This document shows, one piece after another, positions 39,530 to 51,307 of a stretch of 64,000 bases of DNA. Both the position numbers and the translations under genes were made by a program. How positions within the stretch are numbered: the first letter of the stretch is position 1; each line of letters starts with the position of its first letter. Source of the DNA: Magicicada septendecula (Eukaryota > Arthropoda > Insecta > Hemiptera > Cicadidae); the NCBI GenBank assembly GCA_034769895.1, contig CM068372.1:369539258-369603257 (forward strand), read 5' to 3'. The notes beneath the pieces were generated by a model, which saw nothing but the letters and a program-made list of their open reading frames with translations, had not been told where the DNA came from and made no database searches.

Positions 39530-40099
39530 CCAAAGAAATCCACCTACTGTTTGTTGATGTTTTCAAAGATTATGACAACGTGTCGATTATAAAACTATGG
39601 GAAGGATTACAACAGTACAAGCATAAACGAAACTATTATTAAAGCTATAGAAGAACTCTGCAGGGACACACAAATAAAAATTAAAATTGGACAAAGGGTT
39701 TCAAAACAAACTGGCTTCACCATAAAAAAACGATTATGACAAGGATACCCTCAACACACAGATAAAGCACTCCAAAATGTAGAGGAACGGGGCTGACAAG
39801 TTTGTTTTTACGCTACACTTTGCAGACGAGCAAGTTTATTAACAAAACATAAAGATGGTATGGGATATGTGATATGAAAAATAAAAGAAGACAGAAAAGT
39901 AGGTGTTATCCATAAATATTGATAAAACACAATATCTGTGCACAGGAAGTCTGTAAACAACTTACAATTACAACAAGATAATGAAGACCTCAATGCCTGT
40001 TGGGCTCACAAGTACCTCGAAGTACTTGGCAGTAAAAATGGAAAACATAAGGAAGAAATCATACAAAGAATTGGTCTGGAACGGAAGGAAATTAAGATG
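39530..40099 (+). pseudogene. LINE reverse transcriptase, 5' half of a split remnant
   Basis: Plus-strand pieces give HLLFVDVFKDYDNVSIIKLW (catalytic motif A with the first Asp), IIKAIEELCRDTQIKIKIGQ and GFTIKKRL-QGYPQ (motif B). Further on come INIDKTQYLCIG-like and HKYLEVLGSKNGKHKEEIIQ. Many frameshifts and stops are present. It is cut at 40100 by a TIR element and resumes at 41128. Confidence 0.7.
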
Positions 40100-41127
40100 T
40101 TCTAGTCTGAAACAATTCTCTTTTTTTAATACCAATATTATTGGCCTATAGTTTTTTTCTATTTGTTATGAACAAAAACAAATAAAAATGGCATTTCTTT
40201 AATTTCAAAAGCATAGTTATGTACGTACGTTGATTTTTTTTTAAACTTTCATTGTACGTTTTAGACCATTTTTCAATTTGATATAGTTGTAAAACTACTG
40301 TTTCAAATTTAATTGTTGATATCTCATTTTGAAGCTAATAACAAGTACTAAACATCTGGGTATATCGACAACCCTATCTTTTATGGCTACATAGGCCTAT
40401 TTATGTACAAAACTGTTTATGTAAAAAAATGCCGCCACCACTTTATTTTATAATATTTATAACTAAGGAATTACTTGGACTAGAAATATGATTATATCCA
40501 AAACGTTTCGTTTATGTCCTGTATATGTGGTAAAAATGTGATGAGTGTACCTTAAATAATTCCTGAGTTATATCAATTTTGTTTCATAAAACATGGAAAA
40601 CCTAACTTACGAGCGTGATCAAAGTTGAGAATGCGATTTGGGCTAGAATGCATGAATGTAATCAACCAAAATGCATTTAAAATATTTGTATTCATTTTAA
40701 CAACCATTTTTTCACTAAAACTAGATGACAATTATTACATAAAACCAAAATGTAATTTATTAGTGAAAAACAAAATTGAAATCCAGTAACTATTGGCTGA
40801 CACAGACAACAATTTTTTTTAGTCTTGTAAGTTTATCACTAAAAATAAGCTGTTTTATAATAATTTGTTTATTTTAAACTAATTTTATGAACTATAATAA
40901 GTAAAAATAGTATCATCTTGAAATAATCTGAATAGTGTCAGTGATTTGAAAAAACCGCAAGAACGAAAATGTTACGCGCCTGACAAAAAAATTATTTTTC
41001 ACTCTGAAAAAAAAAATATAATAGGGATACACATACATTTTTCTTTTCTTTAATGCATGCAGAATCCAAAAATAATTTTTAAAAAAATTTGAATTTTTTC
41101 GAAAAATTGCCAATTTTCAGGCTAGAA
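40100..41127. mobile_element. 1028-bp element with 13-bp inverted ends, inserted in a LINE
   Basis: TTCTAGTCTGAAA (40100-40112) and the complement of TTTCAGGCTAGAA (41115-41127) match 12 of 13. The reverse transcriptase remnant is interrupted exactly here: IKM at the left continues with LKNGI at the right. The interior is AT-rich without a transposase. No target duplication was clear. Confidence 0.6.
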
Positions 41128-41520
41128 TCCTCTTAAAAATGGAATACGGTGTACAAGAAAATTTCAAAAGGTAGAAAACGGCGCGTCTACCGCATCACCG
41201 TTAAAAATGTTACATTATATGGTGCTGAAACTTGCTATATGATAGAGTCTAAAAAAAGAAAAAATTATGGCTGTGGAAATGGATGCACTGAGAAGATGAT
41301 GTAAAATATCTAGACTAGACAAGAGTCCGAAACGAGAGGATTAGGGCTCTGATGTATGTCCCACACACACTAATTCGGATGAGATTGAAACAAAACAACT
41401 AATCTGGCTTGGACTGATATGAAAGACTGAAAAAATATGACACTTCGATGGTTCCCCACAGGACCAAGGAAAAGGGAAAGATATGCTCGGGGGTGAAAAC
41501 ATTCATTAAGCGTTAAGGGA
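41128..41520 (+). pseudogene. LINE reverse transcriptase, 3' half of the split remnant
   Basis: The frame fragments are LKNGIRCTRKFQKVENG, then TLYGAETCYMIESKKRK, AVEMDALRR and KISRLDKSPKRE. These are the 'YGAETW', 'AVEMD-LRR' and 'ISRLD' blocks of LINE tails. Confidence 0.7.
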
Positions 41521-41662
41521 GGAAAAGTGTGGAAATCGAACAACTACAGCTGACGACATAAACCGATCAAATAAGATAATATTCTATTCTGATTATCATT
41601 AGAGTAACAACAGACAAACTAACCGTTATCTATCCGCCTTGTGACCTCTTTTTTATACTGAT

Positions 41663-41694
41663 GACGCGTTTCGAAGCATATGCTTCATAATCAG
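41663..41694 (-). ncRNA. hammerhead-like core, 41.7 kb (one core change)
   Basis: CTGATTA (G8 is replaced by T), a spare T, a perfect GAAGCAT-ATGCTTC stem, then GAA, palindromic ACGCGT and C. Stem I is gat with atc. The changed G8 would be expected to abolish catalysis. Confidence 0.42.
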
Positions 41695-41999
41695 ATCTTC
41701 CAGTATTCCTCGTAGGAGATCGCCGCCAATCAAAATTCCAATACCATTTGCACTGCATACGCGTCAGTAGGGGTGCACCTATTCACGTTTGGTCGACCAC
41801 TTTGGTTCGTCTCTACTTGATAAAATAGGTCCAAGGCGATGTACAGAAGATTGGATTTAAAGTTCAACTGGTCATTTAATACGAAATACACACGACTGCT
41901 TCTGTTTGCGTGTGCTCTATAAATTACAAACTCATTCAAGGCGCTCATGACTCAACCCTTTCCACAAATGTGTAATGGTTTCAAGTTAGACTTGGAAAT

Positions 42000-43730
42000 C
42001 CCAGTAATTGTGGTCGTGTAAGACAAGTGGCGAGCATAGTTAGACTTAATGTTAACGGAGTTAATACTTTTTAGCTGCCTAAGTATGTGTGTTCACGGAA
42101 ACGTTTAAGAAAACATCTCAACGTTTTAACGATGTAAAAACAATTATAACTACACGATAGTTTGTAGACACCTGTTTTCTTTTCCAAAGGTGTATGTTTA
42201 TCCTGCCTAAGCGTTTTTAATATATTATTATTAGTTCTAAACATGTTACGGAATGTCCATAAGTGGAATGTTATGTTATGTTATGGAATTTTATGAAGTA
42301 AAAATCTTTGGTGCACGAAATCTGTGTATACCGTAGAACTAAAGGTGTTTTTTTAGCACGCATCATGGAAACATGCATGCCACAGTGACCATGTTTCCAA
42401 CATGTGGTTAAATGGGGGAGGGGGGTGTTAGTATTGCATTGCATTGTGGGTGCGGGGTGTCGTTGCACCCGTGGCTTGATTGCAGCATCTGGAGCGTGTC
42501 CAATGGCTGCCAGGAGTGAAACATAGTACTGGTACAATTCGACAGGTAGCCTAACACTGGAAAAGGAAACCGCCAACCAGTTAACTGAGAAGGCGGGGGA
42601 GTAAAAACTTTTTGATTTTAAGCACTGCCGCTGGTACCGATTCGAGCAACAGATGTTGCCCGTCTCAAGTCCAGTCAGCAGACGCCCTGAGGCGTCGGTC
42701 GCTCCCCGCGAGGCGGAGAGCCTCCGTGCCAATGATCGATGACAGCGACAAGCAGCCGACTCAGCGTGCTAGGAAGTGGTCAGGAAGGAGAGAAGGACAG
42801 TTTCATTGATAAACTCTGATCTAGGACTGACACTTTTATTTTTATTTAAAGAGGATGGCGTTATGGCGGTTCATCAAGAAGCGCCCGAGGGCGCTTGACC
42901 CGAATGGGCGGTGGGGGTATTAGTGGGTAGCCTAACGCGCAAAAGTGTGTGCCTTATAAAAAATGTCTACACACGCTATAGAAATCTATACAATCTCAAT
43001 GGAAGATTGTAACTAAAACTGTTAAATTGGGAAATATATGTTTGCCTATAGCATTTTCCATTTCAAAAACTTTATTCCAAACACCATGAATTTTAGAGCT
43101 TTTACCACTGTAAGGCATTATTCGGAAGGAAGAAAGTACTAGATCTACTCGTGGACGTAGTAGAACATTTAAAATTGCCGAAAAGTACTAGATCTACTCT
43201 AAAAGCACTACTGGTGGTCACAATGCGCGTGAGTAGTGATCCACAACCTAAGCTGTTTGACATTAGCCAGATTAAATTACCGCAAACCGGAGATGTCCAA
43301 TTTAATTCCATGCGAGAATTCCGCAAAGCATAGCCTACTTTACAAGTATTCCGAAGTAGAGAATAGACTGTATAACCTTTCTTAAAGGTGTATACCTAAG
43401 AAAGGTTTCATAATTCGAAACGTTAACTTACTTTTTTTTCTCAATGACTAAATAATGTTACCGTTGGCCCAAAAAGAAATTTTCTGGCGAAGGGTAGAGT
43501 CAAAATCTATACGTTCAAAGTGATGTAAACCATGTCCTCTCCCCCACTTTCTCACTCACTCTGTTTCTCGCTCTCTCATCTGTTATTACCGGTTGCTGAA
43601 TTGTTCAAAAATTTTAACTACCTCTTGTTCAAGTCATAAAACCTCTTACACGGGCATAAAAAATCGACAAAAATACATTTCCAGGTGCAACCCAACTAAT
43701 TTACAAACACTTTCCTCCACAGCGCAACAC
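42000..43730. other. intronic stretch, no gene recognised
   Basis: The 153-codon minus frame at 42271-42732 has no recognisable domain. 43340-43430 contains the palindrome 'aacctttctta ... taagaaaggtt' beside 'cgaaacgtt', a possible much-decayed relative of the hammerhead-like motif. Confidence 0.4.
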
Positions 43731-43732
43731 AA

Positions 43733-43758
43733 CACACACACACACACACACACACACT
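43733..43758. repeat. (AC)n microsatellite, short
   Basis: About 13 AC units. Confidence 0.9.
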
Positions 43759-43867
43759 TGTAATTATATTCGTCGTCGGAGCGGAACCGTGTATACTGCA
43801 GTGGTCTGTTACTCAGCGTTGTTAGTGGTTTCGTTGGTGGGCGTGCTTCGCATTTCAGCGGTTAAAA

Positions 43868-43868
<1 letters not shown>

Positions 43869-43917
<49 letters not shown>
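43869..43917. repeat. (CA)n microsatellite
   Basis: About 24 CA units. Confidence 0.95.
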
Positions 43918-43919
<2 letters not shown>

Positions 43920-44233
43920 CTTTCAATCCTAAAATCGCTACGATTTCTTACATGAAATATTTTACTCTCTCGTCTACTACTCTTTATTCTGATACAGTTC
44001 TTTGTATAGCAAGTAGCTTTACAGCATAACATCATTCTTAACTTTATTACTATAATAAAAAAATGCACATATAAAGTTTTACAAACGATGACGGTTAAAT
44101 GTTACTAGGCTGTACATATGACAGCGAATCCTTAACCTTCCGGAGTATTCAGCTGGACCTTTCTACATTACGATTACCTTGAGGAACATCAAAATATGCG
44201 GCCTTTGGTATATATGTTTAAGGTCCACCACCG

Positions 44234-44958
44234 GAGAGAGTGAGTAATACAAGAGAGTGAAGATAAATTACAACTGGCAGTGCACCGACTGAATCAAATA
44301 TGTCCAGAATATAATCTTAAAATTTCCTTGCATAATACGAAAGTTATGGCTTTCCAAGGCAAGTATCCCGTTAGGTCGAAAATAACTGTCAACAATAAGC
44401 CAATCGAACAAGTATCAAATTTTACATACTTGGGCTGCGACACAAGCTACAATTATGACAATGACATGGAAAATAAAATAAGTAAGTTTCAGGCAATATG
44501 TGGCACAATAAATAAAACATTAAATAACAAAACACGAAAAGCCACAAGGATACAATTTTATAAAACGATGGCTGTACCTGTACTTATGTATGGGAGTGAA
44601 AGTTGGATAAATACCAGAAAAGGAGACAGCAAAATACAGGCAGCAGAAATGAGATTTTTGAGACGGGTCACAGGCTGCACAAGAAGAGATTTATTAAGAA
44701 ATGTTATTAAGAAATATTAAGAGACGTGCGAAATGAACTAAATGTATATGCAATAAATGAAAAAATAACTGAATATAAAGAAAGATGGAAACAACACGTA
44801 AATAAAATGGGAAATGGGAGAATACCCAAAAAAAAATACTTAACTACAACCCAAGAGGGAAAAGAGATATAGGAAGTCCACGAAAACGGTGGTCGCAAGT
44901 TTGTGAGGACGGAACAGGCAAACGCCTAACCCTTGTAGTGCAGAAGAAGAAGAAGGTC
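44234..44958 (+). pseudogene. LINE reverse transcriptase C-terminal part and 3' end
   Basis: The frame runs EDKLQLAVHRLNQ, NLKISLHNTKVMAF, VSNFTYLGCDTSY, MAVPVLMYGSESW and AAEMRFLRRVTGCTRRD, then is frameshifted through KERWKQHVNKM-like and GRGSPRKRW-like sequence. It ends near 44958 with an (AGA)n tail. It belongs to the same broad clade as the copy at 57.2 kb. The catalytic FADD motif is truncated away at the 5' end. Confidence 0.85.
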
Positions 44959-44959
44959 T

Positions 44960-46000
44960 ACCACCTTTGGCTAATAATTCGGACAACGTCGCAGGATATA
45001 GGATTTAGGATCGGATAACCCGAATATATAAATATGTTAGGCATAATTAATTAAATTTGTTCGAATTACGGAATTCATATCATATGAATGAGTTAATTAT
45101 TATATTTCTTAAATAATATAACTGTATTTTACATAATAAACGTTTAATTTGCAAAAAAAAAACAAAGAATTATAAAACATCTGTTAACCGGCAACTAAAA
45201 ATGACGCGATTTGATTACTGAAATACATAAATTCAGAGATCGTCTAGTCGGCCTCAAATATCAGCTGGTTCCAGTGTTGCCACGTTTAATATTCCGGCTT
45301 TCTACTAGAGCCGGTCATGGCTATTTACATAGAATCAGCAATCGATAATCCGAACGTGGGCAAAACGTTCGATACTCCATATACCTTAATAACACACACA
45401 ACAAATTCCACGTTTTCGATATACGACAAGAGGAGCGCGCGCGCGCGCGCGTGTGTGTCAGTGGGCTATAACTGAGATGTCTGCCCGCTGCCTGCGTGTC
45501 ACCAGGAACACAAGAACACAACTCGACAACATACAGTATTTACTAATTCACAGTTCATTTCCGTAATGCTGTGTGCGTAAGGCCGCGGAGTCCAACTTCA
45601 GTATCGACTGCGGCTCGTTTTGGACAGAACCATGTCGTGTTGTACTTGTTTGGCGCAGCCGGCCAGACTACACAACAAAACACGGATATCCTTCCAACGG
45701 TATACAGTACACACGGCAAGGCAAGGCAACTTGCTGCCACTAGTTCAGTTCACGAACCGCAAACCTGATTCAGAAGAAATCAAACGCTCTCTTGGTCATC
45801 ATTGGTCAGCCCTTCTTGTCTCTCTCTGCTTGACCACGCCGACTTTGCCAACACTACTACTTCTACTACTACTATCAGCATCACCATCGTCATCATCATC
45901 ATTGTACAAAACAAGTATTGGATCTCATTAACACGCGTTTGTGGCTTTCACCAATAATAACAGCACTAACCATGTGCATACGTTGGAAACAAGTTTTATT
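44960..46000. other. intronic stretch, nothing recognised
   Basis: A short CG-alternating run lies at about 45436-45450 and a trinucleotide-rich tract near 45860-45905. No gene was recognised. Confidence 0.45.
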
Positions 46001-46017
46001 TTGATTGCTACCAAATG

Positions 46018-46263
46018 TTTCCAACTTTGTCGCGTCTACTTGCTGAACTGCTACTTGTCATGTTCCGGACGAGGCCTTTCATTGTTTCCACCATTTTCAA
46101 GCTCTAAACGACGACTTTTTAGGACTTGAATGTCATAATGGATTTGAATGGACTAATGTTGTAGTTTAGGACTTGAAAATGGTGGAAACATGACGAGGAC
46201 TGAAAGGCCTCGTCCGGAACATGACAAGTAGCAGTTCAGCAAGTAAACACGACAAAGTTGGAA
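46018..46263. repeat. foldback element, ~85-bp near-perfect arms
   Basis: 'tttccaactttgtcg' (46018 on) and 'cgacaaagttggaa' (to 46263) are the outer ends. The arms pair through 'cttgctgaactgctacttgt', 'catgttccggacgaggcctt' and 'tttccaccattttcaa'. The loop of about 75 bp holds two copies of 'taggacttgaa'. Confidence 0.75.
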
Positions 46264-46836
46264 TTACAGCTCTGTACTGTAAAACTGTAACAATTGTTTT
46301 ACAGAGGATTCACAATTTCAACATTGGCCTATTCATTAGCTTCGAATATTTGGCCAATTCTTTGACGAGATATCTTCATCAAATTGCCTGAAACGTAGCT
46401 GAGAGTCTCTATCTAGCCAATGACACTGAGCATGCGCAATCGTAGAAAGAGCGAAACGAAACGTTCGTGTTAATGAAAATAAAACGTGCTTATCCACCTT
46501 CATCTTGCCTAAAACATTATTGAGAGTAAGCAGTCAATTTGAAAAGCAGTCAACAGTTTACCATTGGTGAATTTATTTTTTTTTAAGAAAGCAACATTTC
46601 GGTAGTCTTTTGCTGATCGGTACGAAGCGGTAGTTGTCTTCAAGCCAATAACTATAACAACTAAACAATACAAAAAACATCAGTCTATCTATCACTTAAG
46701 TGATAGTCACAAGTGAACGACAACTATTAATAACTTTGACGTATATATACTGTTATTGGTATCCAAGTCACTTCGTTATCTATAAATTAATAAATTATCT
46801 TAGATCCGTCGTGTGACTTCGTTTTTTATTTAAAAT

Positions 46837-46875
46837 AACGCGTTTCGGAACATAGGCCCTATGTTATATCTTCAG
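46837..46875 (-). ncRNA. hammerhead-like core, 46.8 kb
   Basis: CTGAAGA, then tat, a 7-bp stem AACATAG with CTATGTT, cc, then GAA, palindromic ACGCGT and T. Stem I aat pairs with att. Unpaired bases between core and stem II differ from a canonical hammerhead. Confidence 0.45.
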
Positions 46876-47082
46876 ATTAATTCACTCAGTTGACGTCGCT
46901 AAATGTTATAATCACATTACTTTGTAACTTGCACACGTCCGTATGGGTGCGCACCCATATGGACGTTTGCAAGTTACAAGAGTATGCGGTCGGCGTTCAA
47001 AGGGTGCGCACGCATACGGACGTGTGCAAGTTGCAAAGTAATGTGATTTTAACATATAATGACCTCAACTGAGTGAATTAAT

Positions 47083-47114
47083 CTGATGATAAAACATATG
47101 TTCCGAAACGCGTT
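47083..47114 (+). ncRNA. hammerhead-like core, 47.1 kb (mirror copy)
   Basis: CTGATGA, taa, AACAT with ATGTT, cc, then GAA, ACGCGT and T. It is the opposite-arm partner of the 46.8 kb motif. Confidence 0.45.
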
Positions 47115-47574
47115 ATTTTAAATAAAAAATGAAGTCACACGACAGATCTAAGGCAATTTATTTATTTATATTAATAACTACATACACGTAAGCTCTGTTA
47201 ACAGTTGTGATAGATTAGTTTTTACGTTATTTGTGTTTGTTTATGTTTTAAAATAGTTGACCCCTACACGGCTAGCGACTATTTTATTGTCCACAATACT
47301 GTTTTCTTAGGAAATTACATTCAGTGATGCAAATCGTTTCTGAACATAATTTTTGCGACACGCTGAAGTTGAACAAGGTGCGAACGGGGAAGGGTACTGG
47401 GCGTGGTCACTTGTAGATGCTGCCTTGTTACTGACTGAGTTCCGCTTAGCTCAGCCAGACAAGGTAGGACTGACTGCGAAAACTCTTCCATGAAGCTACC
47501 CGCCGTCTACACCAAAACAGTGTTCTTCAATTATGAAAAGGTTACAGAGCTGCAGGATCATTAAAATGTATTAA

Positions 47575-48055
47575 TTAGTACACTCCCTGAGATGCCACCG
47601 AACTCGCCCAGTATTTTGAACGAAGTATATTTATTATTACGTAAATACATAATTCGATAATAGATATTTTTCAATTATCGGGCAAAAATCTCGATTACTC
47701 TATTATTTCCTTCGTAATTTAACAACTGAAGCACACGTTGAACAATAAACAACAAACAGTTGAAACATTTGCATTTGGTGTGAAATAATTCCTGTTAGTC
47801 TGACACCCTGCTGGATTTCCACAATAATTTTACATTTTTTAATGTCTTTATTTTTGGGGACCGGAGTCCCAAAATTTAAAAATTTTCAAAACTTAAACTC
47901 TGCTTTCACATGTCAGTTGAAATTCTCTTTACTTTGACTTTTGCGATTCGAGCTTTTTTCACAATTGTGATGCCTTTACATTTTTGCGTCCAGTCTACCA
48001 ATATTTGGGGGGGGGGGTCAATATAGAAAACAATAGTGTTCTGTAGGGTTAAAGT
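47575..48055 (-). repeat. family B dispersed repeat, copy 6
   Basis: This is an inverse copy sharing 'cactccctg', 'gaacgaagtatatttattat' and 'tagtctgacaccctgct' with the 27.1 kb copy, and 'acaatagtgttctgtagggt' near its right end. Confidence 0.7.
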
Positions 48056-48899
48056 ATGAACCCGACTGCCGGTGATGGTGATAAAATATGTTCACTCACA
48101 TGGAATACGTCAATTAATAAGTCACACACATATTGTTATTTAAGCGACTCCCAACCCGCGTTATCTCACGATGCGCATCGCTACGGAGTGACTAACGATT
48201 CCACATCATACTGTGCCCGCACTTATCTACTATATTGTTCTAGCACGCGTATGGCTGTATCATATAGCTCATTGGATTTGAAAGAAGGTTTTTCATTCAG
48301 AAGCTGATCACCCTGAGTTTTTGAGGGTGCGACCCTCAAATTCTTCCAGTGCATCCATGAGTTTGGTCTTTTTTTGCAGGAATGCAGTGGTTAGAAACTT
48401 TTTTTCTGAGGTGTACGTTTAGAAGTATTGGGAAAGATAGATTTTTTGACGATGCTGTGTTTTTTCTCTGGATTGCTGTAACGTGTCAAAGCTTGACATT
48501 AAAAGACATGAAACAAAAGTGTATGACGCTAAAAGTATGATGCTATCGGAGGATACTAGAGTGGTGGATGCAATTTTAAACAGATTCTGCACTAATGTTG
48601 AAGTGCTTCCACGTACTTAATAACGAAGAGAAGACAATATACTGATAAAAAAGACTACTGAAATAACCAAGGCATTTGGTAGGAGGACACCCTTACTCTA
48701 CTTTAAGGTTGATAATACAAGGAAGACGAAGACATAAAATGTGTAGGAAGGTGACACATCTATTCGATAAAGAACGTGATCTCTTCGATTTGACTAAAAG
48801 TCTTCAGTTTAGGCTTACAGTTCCTACAAATTACACAGCCTTAATTAAGATGATGATCTTAGGTTTAAATAAATACAATCCACAATTAATTTGGAAACG

Positions 48900-49385
48900 A
48901 TGGCTGTATATACATTAAATAGAATCCTGTAGGATAAGAAAATTACAGCAGAAACTAAAACCAAAATATTTAAAACCATTGTTAGAAGTATCATGACTTA
49001 CGGCTCAGACGTTTGGGCTAGTAATAAACACACAAGAACAAAATTAATGACAGCAGAAATGAACTTTCGGAGACGTTTTGCAAGAGTATCCAGACGTGAG
49101 AAAATCAGAAGTGAAGTCATTAAGGACAGAGTGAATGTGTAAAATTCAGTTGTTGATTTTATCCAAACAAAACAAAATTACAATGGTATGGACCTCACCA
49201 GGAAGAAGGAAAAGAGGAAGACGACCTATCACCTGGATAGAAGAAATTCAGACTATATTGAGGGAACGAGAAATTGAAGATCTTTGGCCGGAAAAGCAGC
49301 AGTGGAAGATGAGAATTCAATCACTTCTGTAATCTTTGGTTCCGAAAAATGTGTAAACATTGGACAGCGGGAATAATAATAACAT
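48900..49385 (+). pseudogene. LINE reverse transcriptase tail, family with (AAT)n end, copy 1
   Basis: KIFKTIVRSIMTYGSDVWAS, TRTKLMTAEMNFRRRFARVS, REKIRSEVIKD, then frameshifted PGRRKRGRRPITWIEEIQT. It ends 'tgtgtaaacattgg' and 'gggaataataataac'. It shares its 3' end with the copies at 55.5 and 61.2 kb. Confidence 0.8.
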
Positions 49386-49389
49386 TAGA

Positions 49390-50285
49390 TCTAAACAAGA
49401 GATGAAACACTAAGGATATTACTAAACTCAATAAAAAACTAAGTACATTAATAATAAACTTATTGCCTTACGCACACCATATCTTTACCATTATATTGTT
49501 AATTTTTTGCGTACACGAACTGCGTATGCGTAAAATAATTATTTATGTTTTTAGTTGTGGAGACAATAGAGCAATTTCTGCAACTCACACTGCAGCAAAG
49601 TACGGCGAGAAGAATAGGTGAAACATCGAAGGGGCTCCCTTCACTCAATCTTATTCATATCATATTGATTAACATACACGGACTCTTATATACAGTGCTC
49701 GCCTTTTATTGTAATCACGATGGGAAACTGCCTTTTTGATAAGAAGAGCCGAATTACAGTAGCCGTAGGCGATTGCAACGTCACAAGCACGTCAATTTTC
49801 AATATTACTGTTTTCAGTATTTTACGTACGTAACTTAAGCTAATATTACAGTACTGTAAAGCTGTTTGATGTATTTTTTTTTGTAGAGAATAGTACTTCC
49901 TTTGAACTAGTACATATTAGCAATTAGTTCGTTGTTAAATTTGCGTCAACGTGGTTGGGCTTCCTAGTTCTGTCCAGCGGACTTGAGGGTAAATAGCGGT
50001 TGTTTTTTTCTATACATACAGTTTTTCTTTAGGTGTGTTTAAATTTGTAGGAGGTGGTGGTTTATTATAATTTTTCTGACGGTTCACGCTGTTGGTGAAC
50101 GAATCTCGGGTAGGCTTAAGTTTATGTTTCATGTGTTTAAGTTTATGTTTATGTTAGTATACCTGAAGACGGCCACAGACTGAATAGTGGTCGAAACGTT
50201 GTGTGATAAAGTTTCTGATGGTTATTGTCCCACCTTATCCTTCTGATAAAGTAATTATTTTGTTTTTAAATTAAGACTACAAAAC
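49390..50285. other. intronic stretch with one isolated hammerhead-like core
   Basis: No gene is recognised. The core at 50163-50200 is described separately. It lies outside any clear inverted repeat. Confidence 0.4.
50163..50200 (+). ncRNA. hammerhead-like core, 50.2 kb (with stem I)
   Basis: CTGAAGA, a spare C, a 6-bp stem GGCCAC with GTGGTC (one G-U), then GAA, ACGT and T. Stem I pairs five bases (tatac at 50158-50162 with gtgtg at 50201-50205, two G-U). This is the most complete secondary structure of the set. Confidence 0.5.
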
Positions 50286-50289
50286 TTAA

Positions 50290-50582
50290 ATATCGGTATG
50301 GAGAACCATACATGACTTCCATGTTCTAAGATTTATATTTAAAATAATTTTCGAAATAAAACATTTCCACAGAAACTACTTCTTTCTTCAGCCTTAACCA
50401 CAGTACAGTGGTCACTAACATATACCACCTCACGTTAGCGCACTAGATTTTCACTTATAATGGCAGTCGATGGCACTGCCGAAAAGTCTGGTTTTGCGGA
50501 AAACATTAGACCACGGCCAAACAGCCCGGGAAGGAATTTTAACAACAAAGTACTTCTTTGTTGCCGATAACGTAATACACAT
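50290..50582 (+). repeat. family A repeat, 5' part with decayed module
   Basis: Begins 'atatcggtatggagaaccat' and ends 'gttgccgataacgtaataca'. The module core has changed to CTTATAA and GAAAAGTC. Confidence 0.8.
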
Positions 50583-51063
50583 ATTAATGGCTTGTAAAAG
50601 TTAATGTCTGATCTCCATTAAGTAGTGCTTAAGTTTCCAAAGTTTTAATATTATGATATCCGTAATAAAAACATCAGAGCAGGTTTTAGTGTGTATGAGG
50701 GTACACCGTGGACAAAAATTCAACATTCCCTACGGAGCGTTGCTCAGAGTAAAGCTGCGAATCTACAGTGTACGTTTCACAGAACAAACACGCGGAAAAG
50801 AAGAAGCGCTCCGAAGTCTCTCATGGACCCTGAGCATCTTGCAGAGGGTCCATTCCCTAAAGACAAAAATCTGTTTATAAAGACGTTCTTCTGTAAATAT
50901 GTGCATATACACTGGCCAGCGATCTACAGGAAGCAAACCGGTGTCCATGCTGGACACTTTTTCGGCTTGCACGCGTTGTGTTGATGTGGGTTTCGACACT
51001 TTCCACTTAAAAGGCGTGCAAACGTAAGAAAATAAACGTGAGTGAGGCCAGAAATAACGCGAA

Positions 51064-51163
<100 letters not shown>

Positions 51164-51307
51164 CCTGGCATTTGATTGCGGTAATCATAATTTGGAAAGT
51201 ACTATTGCGGTAGTACTTTGGAAAGGTAAACATTACAAAATTGAGATATGCTTGCCTGCCAGGAACGATACATTTTTACTCATACATAATTTAAATAAAA
51301 ATAAAAA

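Larger units (their letters stand above)
46801..47150. mobile_element. 350-bp foldback with hammerhead-like core in each arm
   Basis: Arms of about 150 bp (46801-46952 and 47007-47150) share 'gtgtgacttcgttttttatt', the core, and 'taacttgcacacgtccgtat'. Inside is a further hairpin 'gtatgggtgcgcacccatat'. The whole sequence can form one long hairpin. Confidence 0.75.

Noticed and set aside
42271..42732. 153-codon minus-strand frame
   Set aside because: It has no domain, no related copy and a composition that looks random; the open length alone is not evidence in a 64 kb window.
43151..43333. Possible host or transposase exon (LPKSTRSTLKALLVV)
   Set aside because: No family recognised and no convincing splice sites. 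A protein search would decide; significant similarity would overturn this.
43375..43425. Further hammerhead-like motif beside 'cgaaacgtt'
   Set aside because: The upstream part reads CTAAGAA rather than CTGANGA, and the adjacent palindrome does not occupy the stem II position. It may be a decayed relative, but it cannot be supported.
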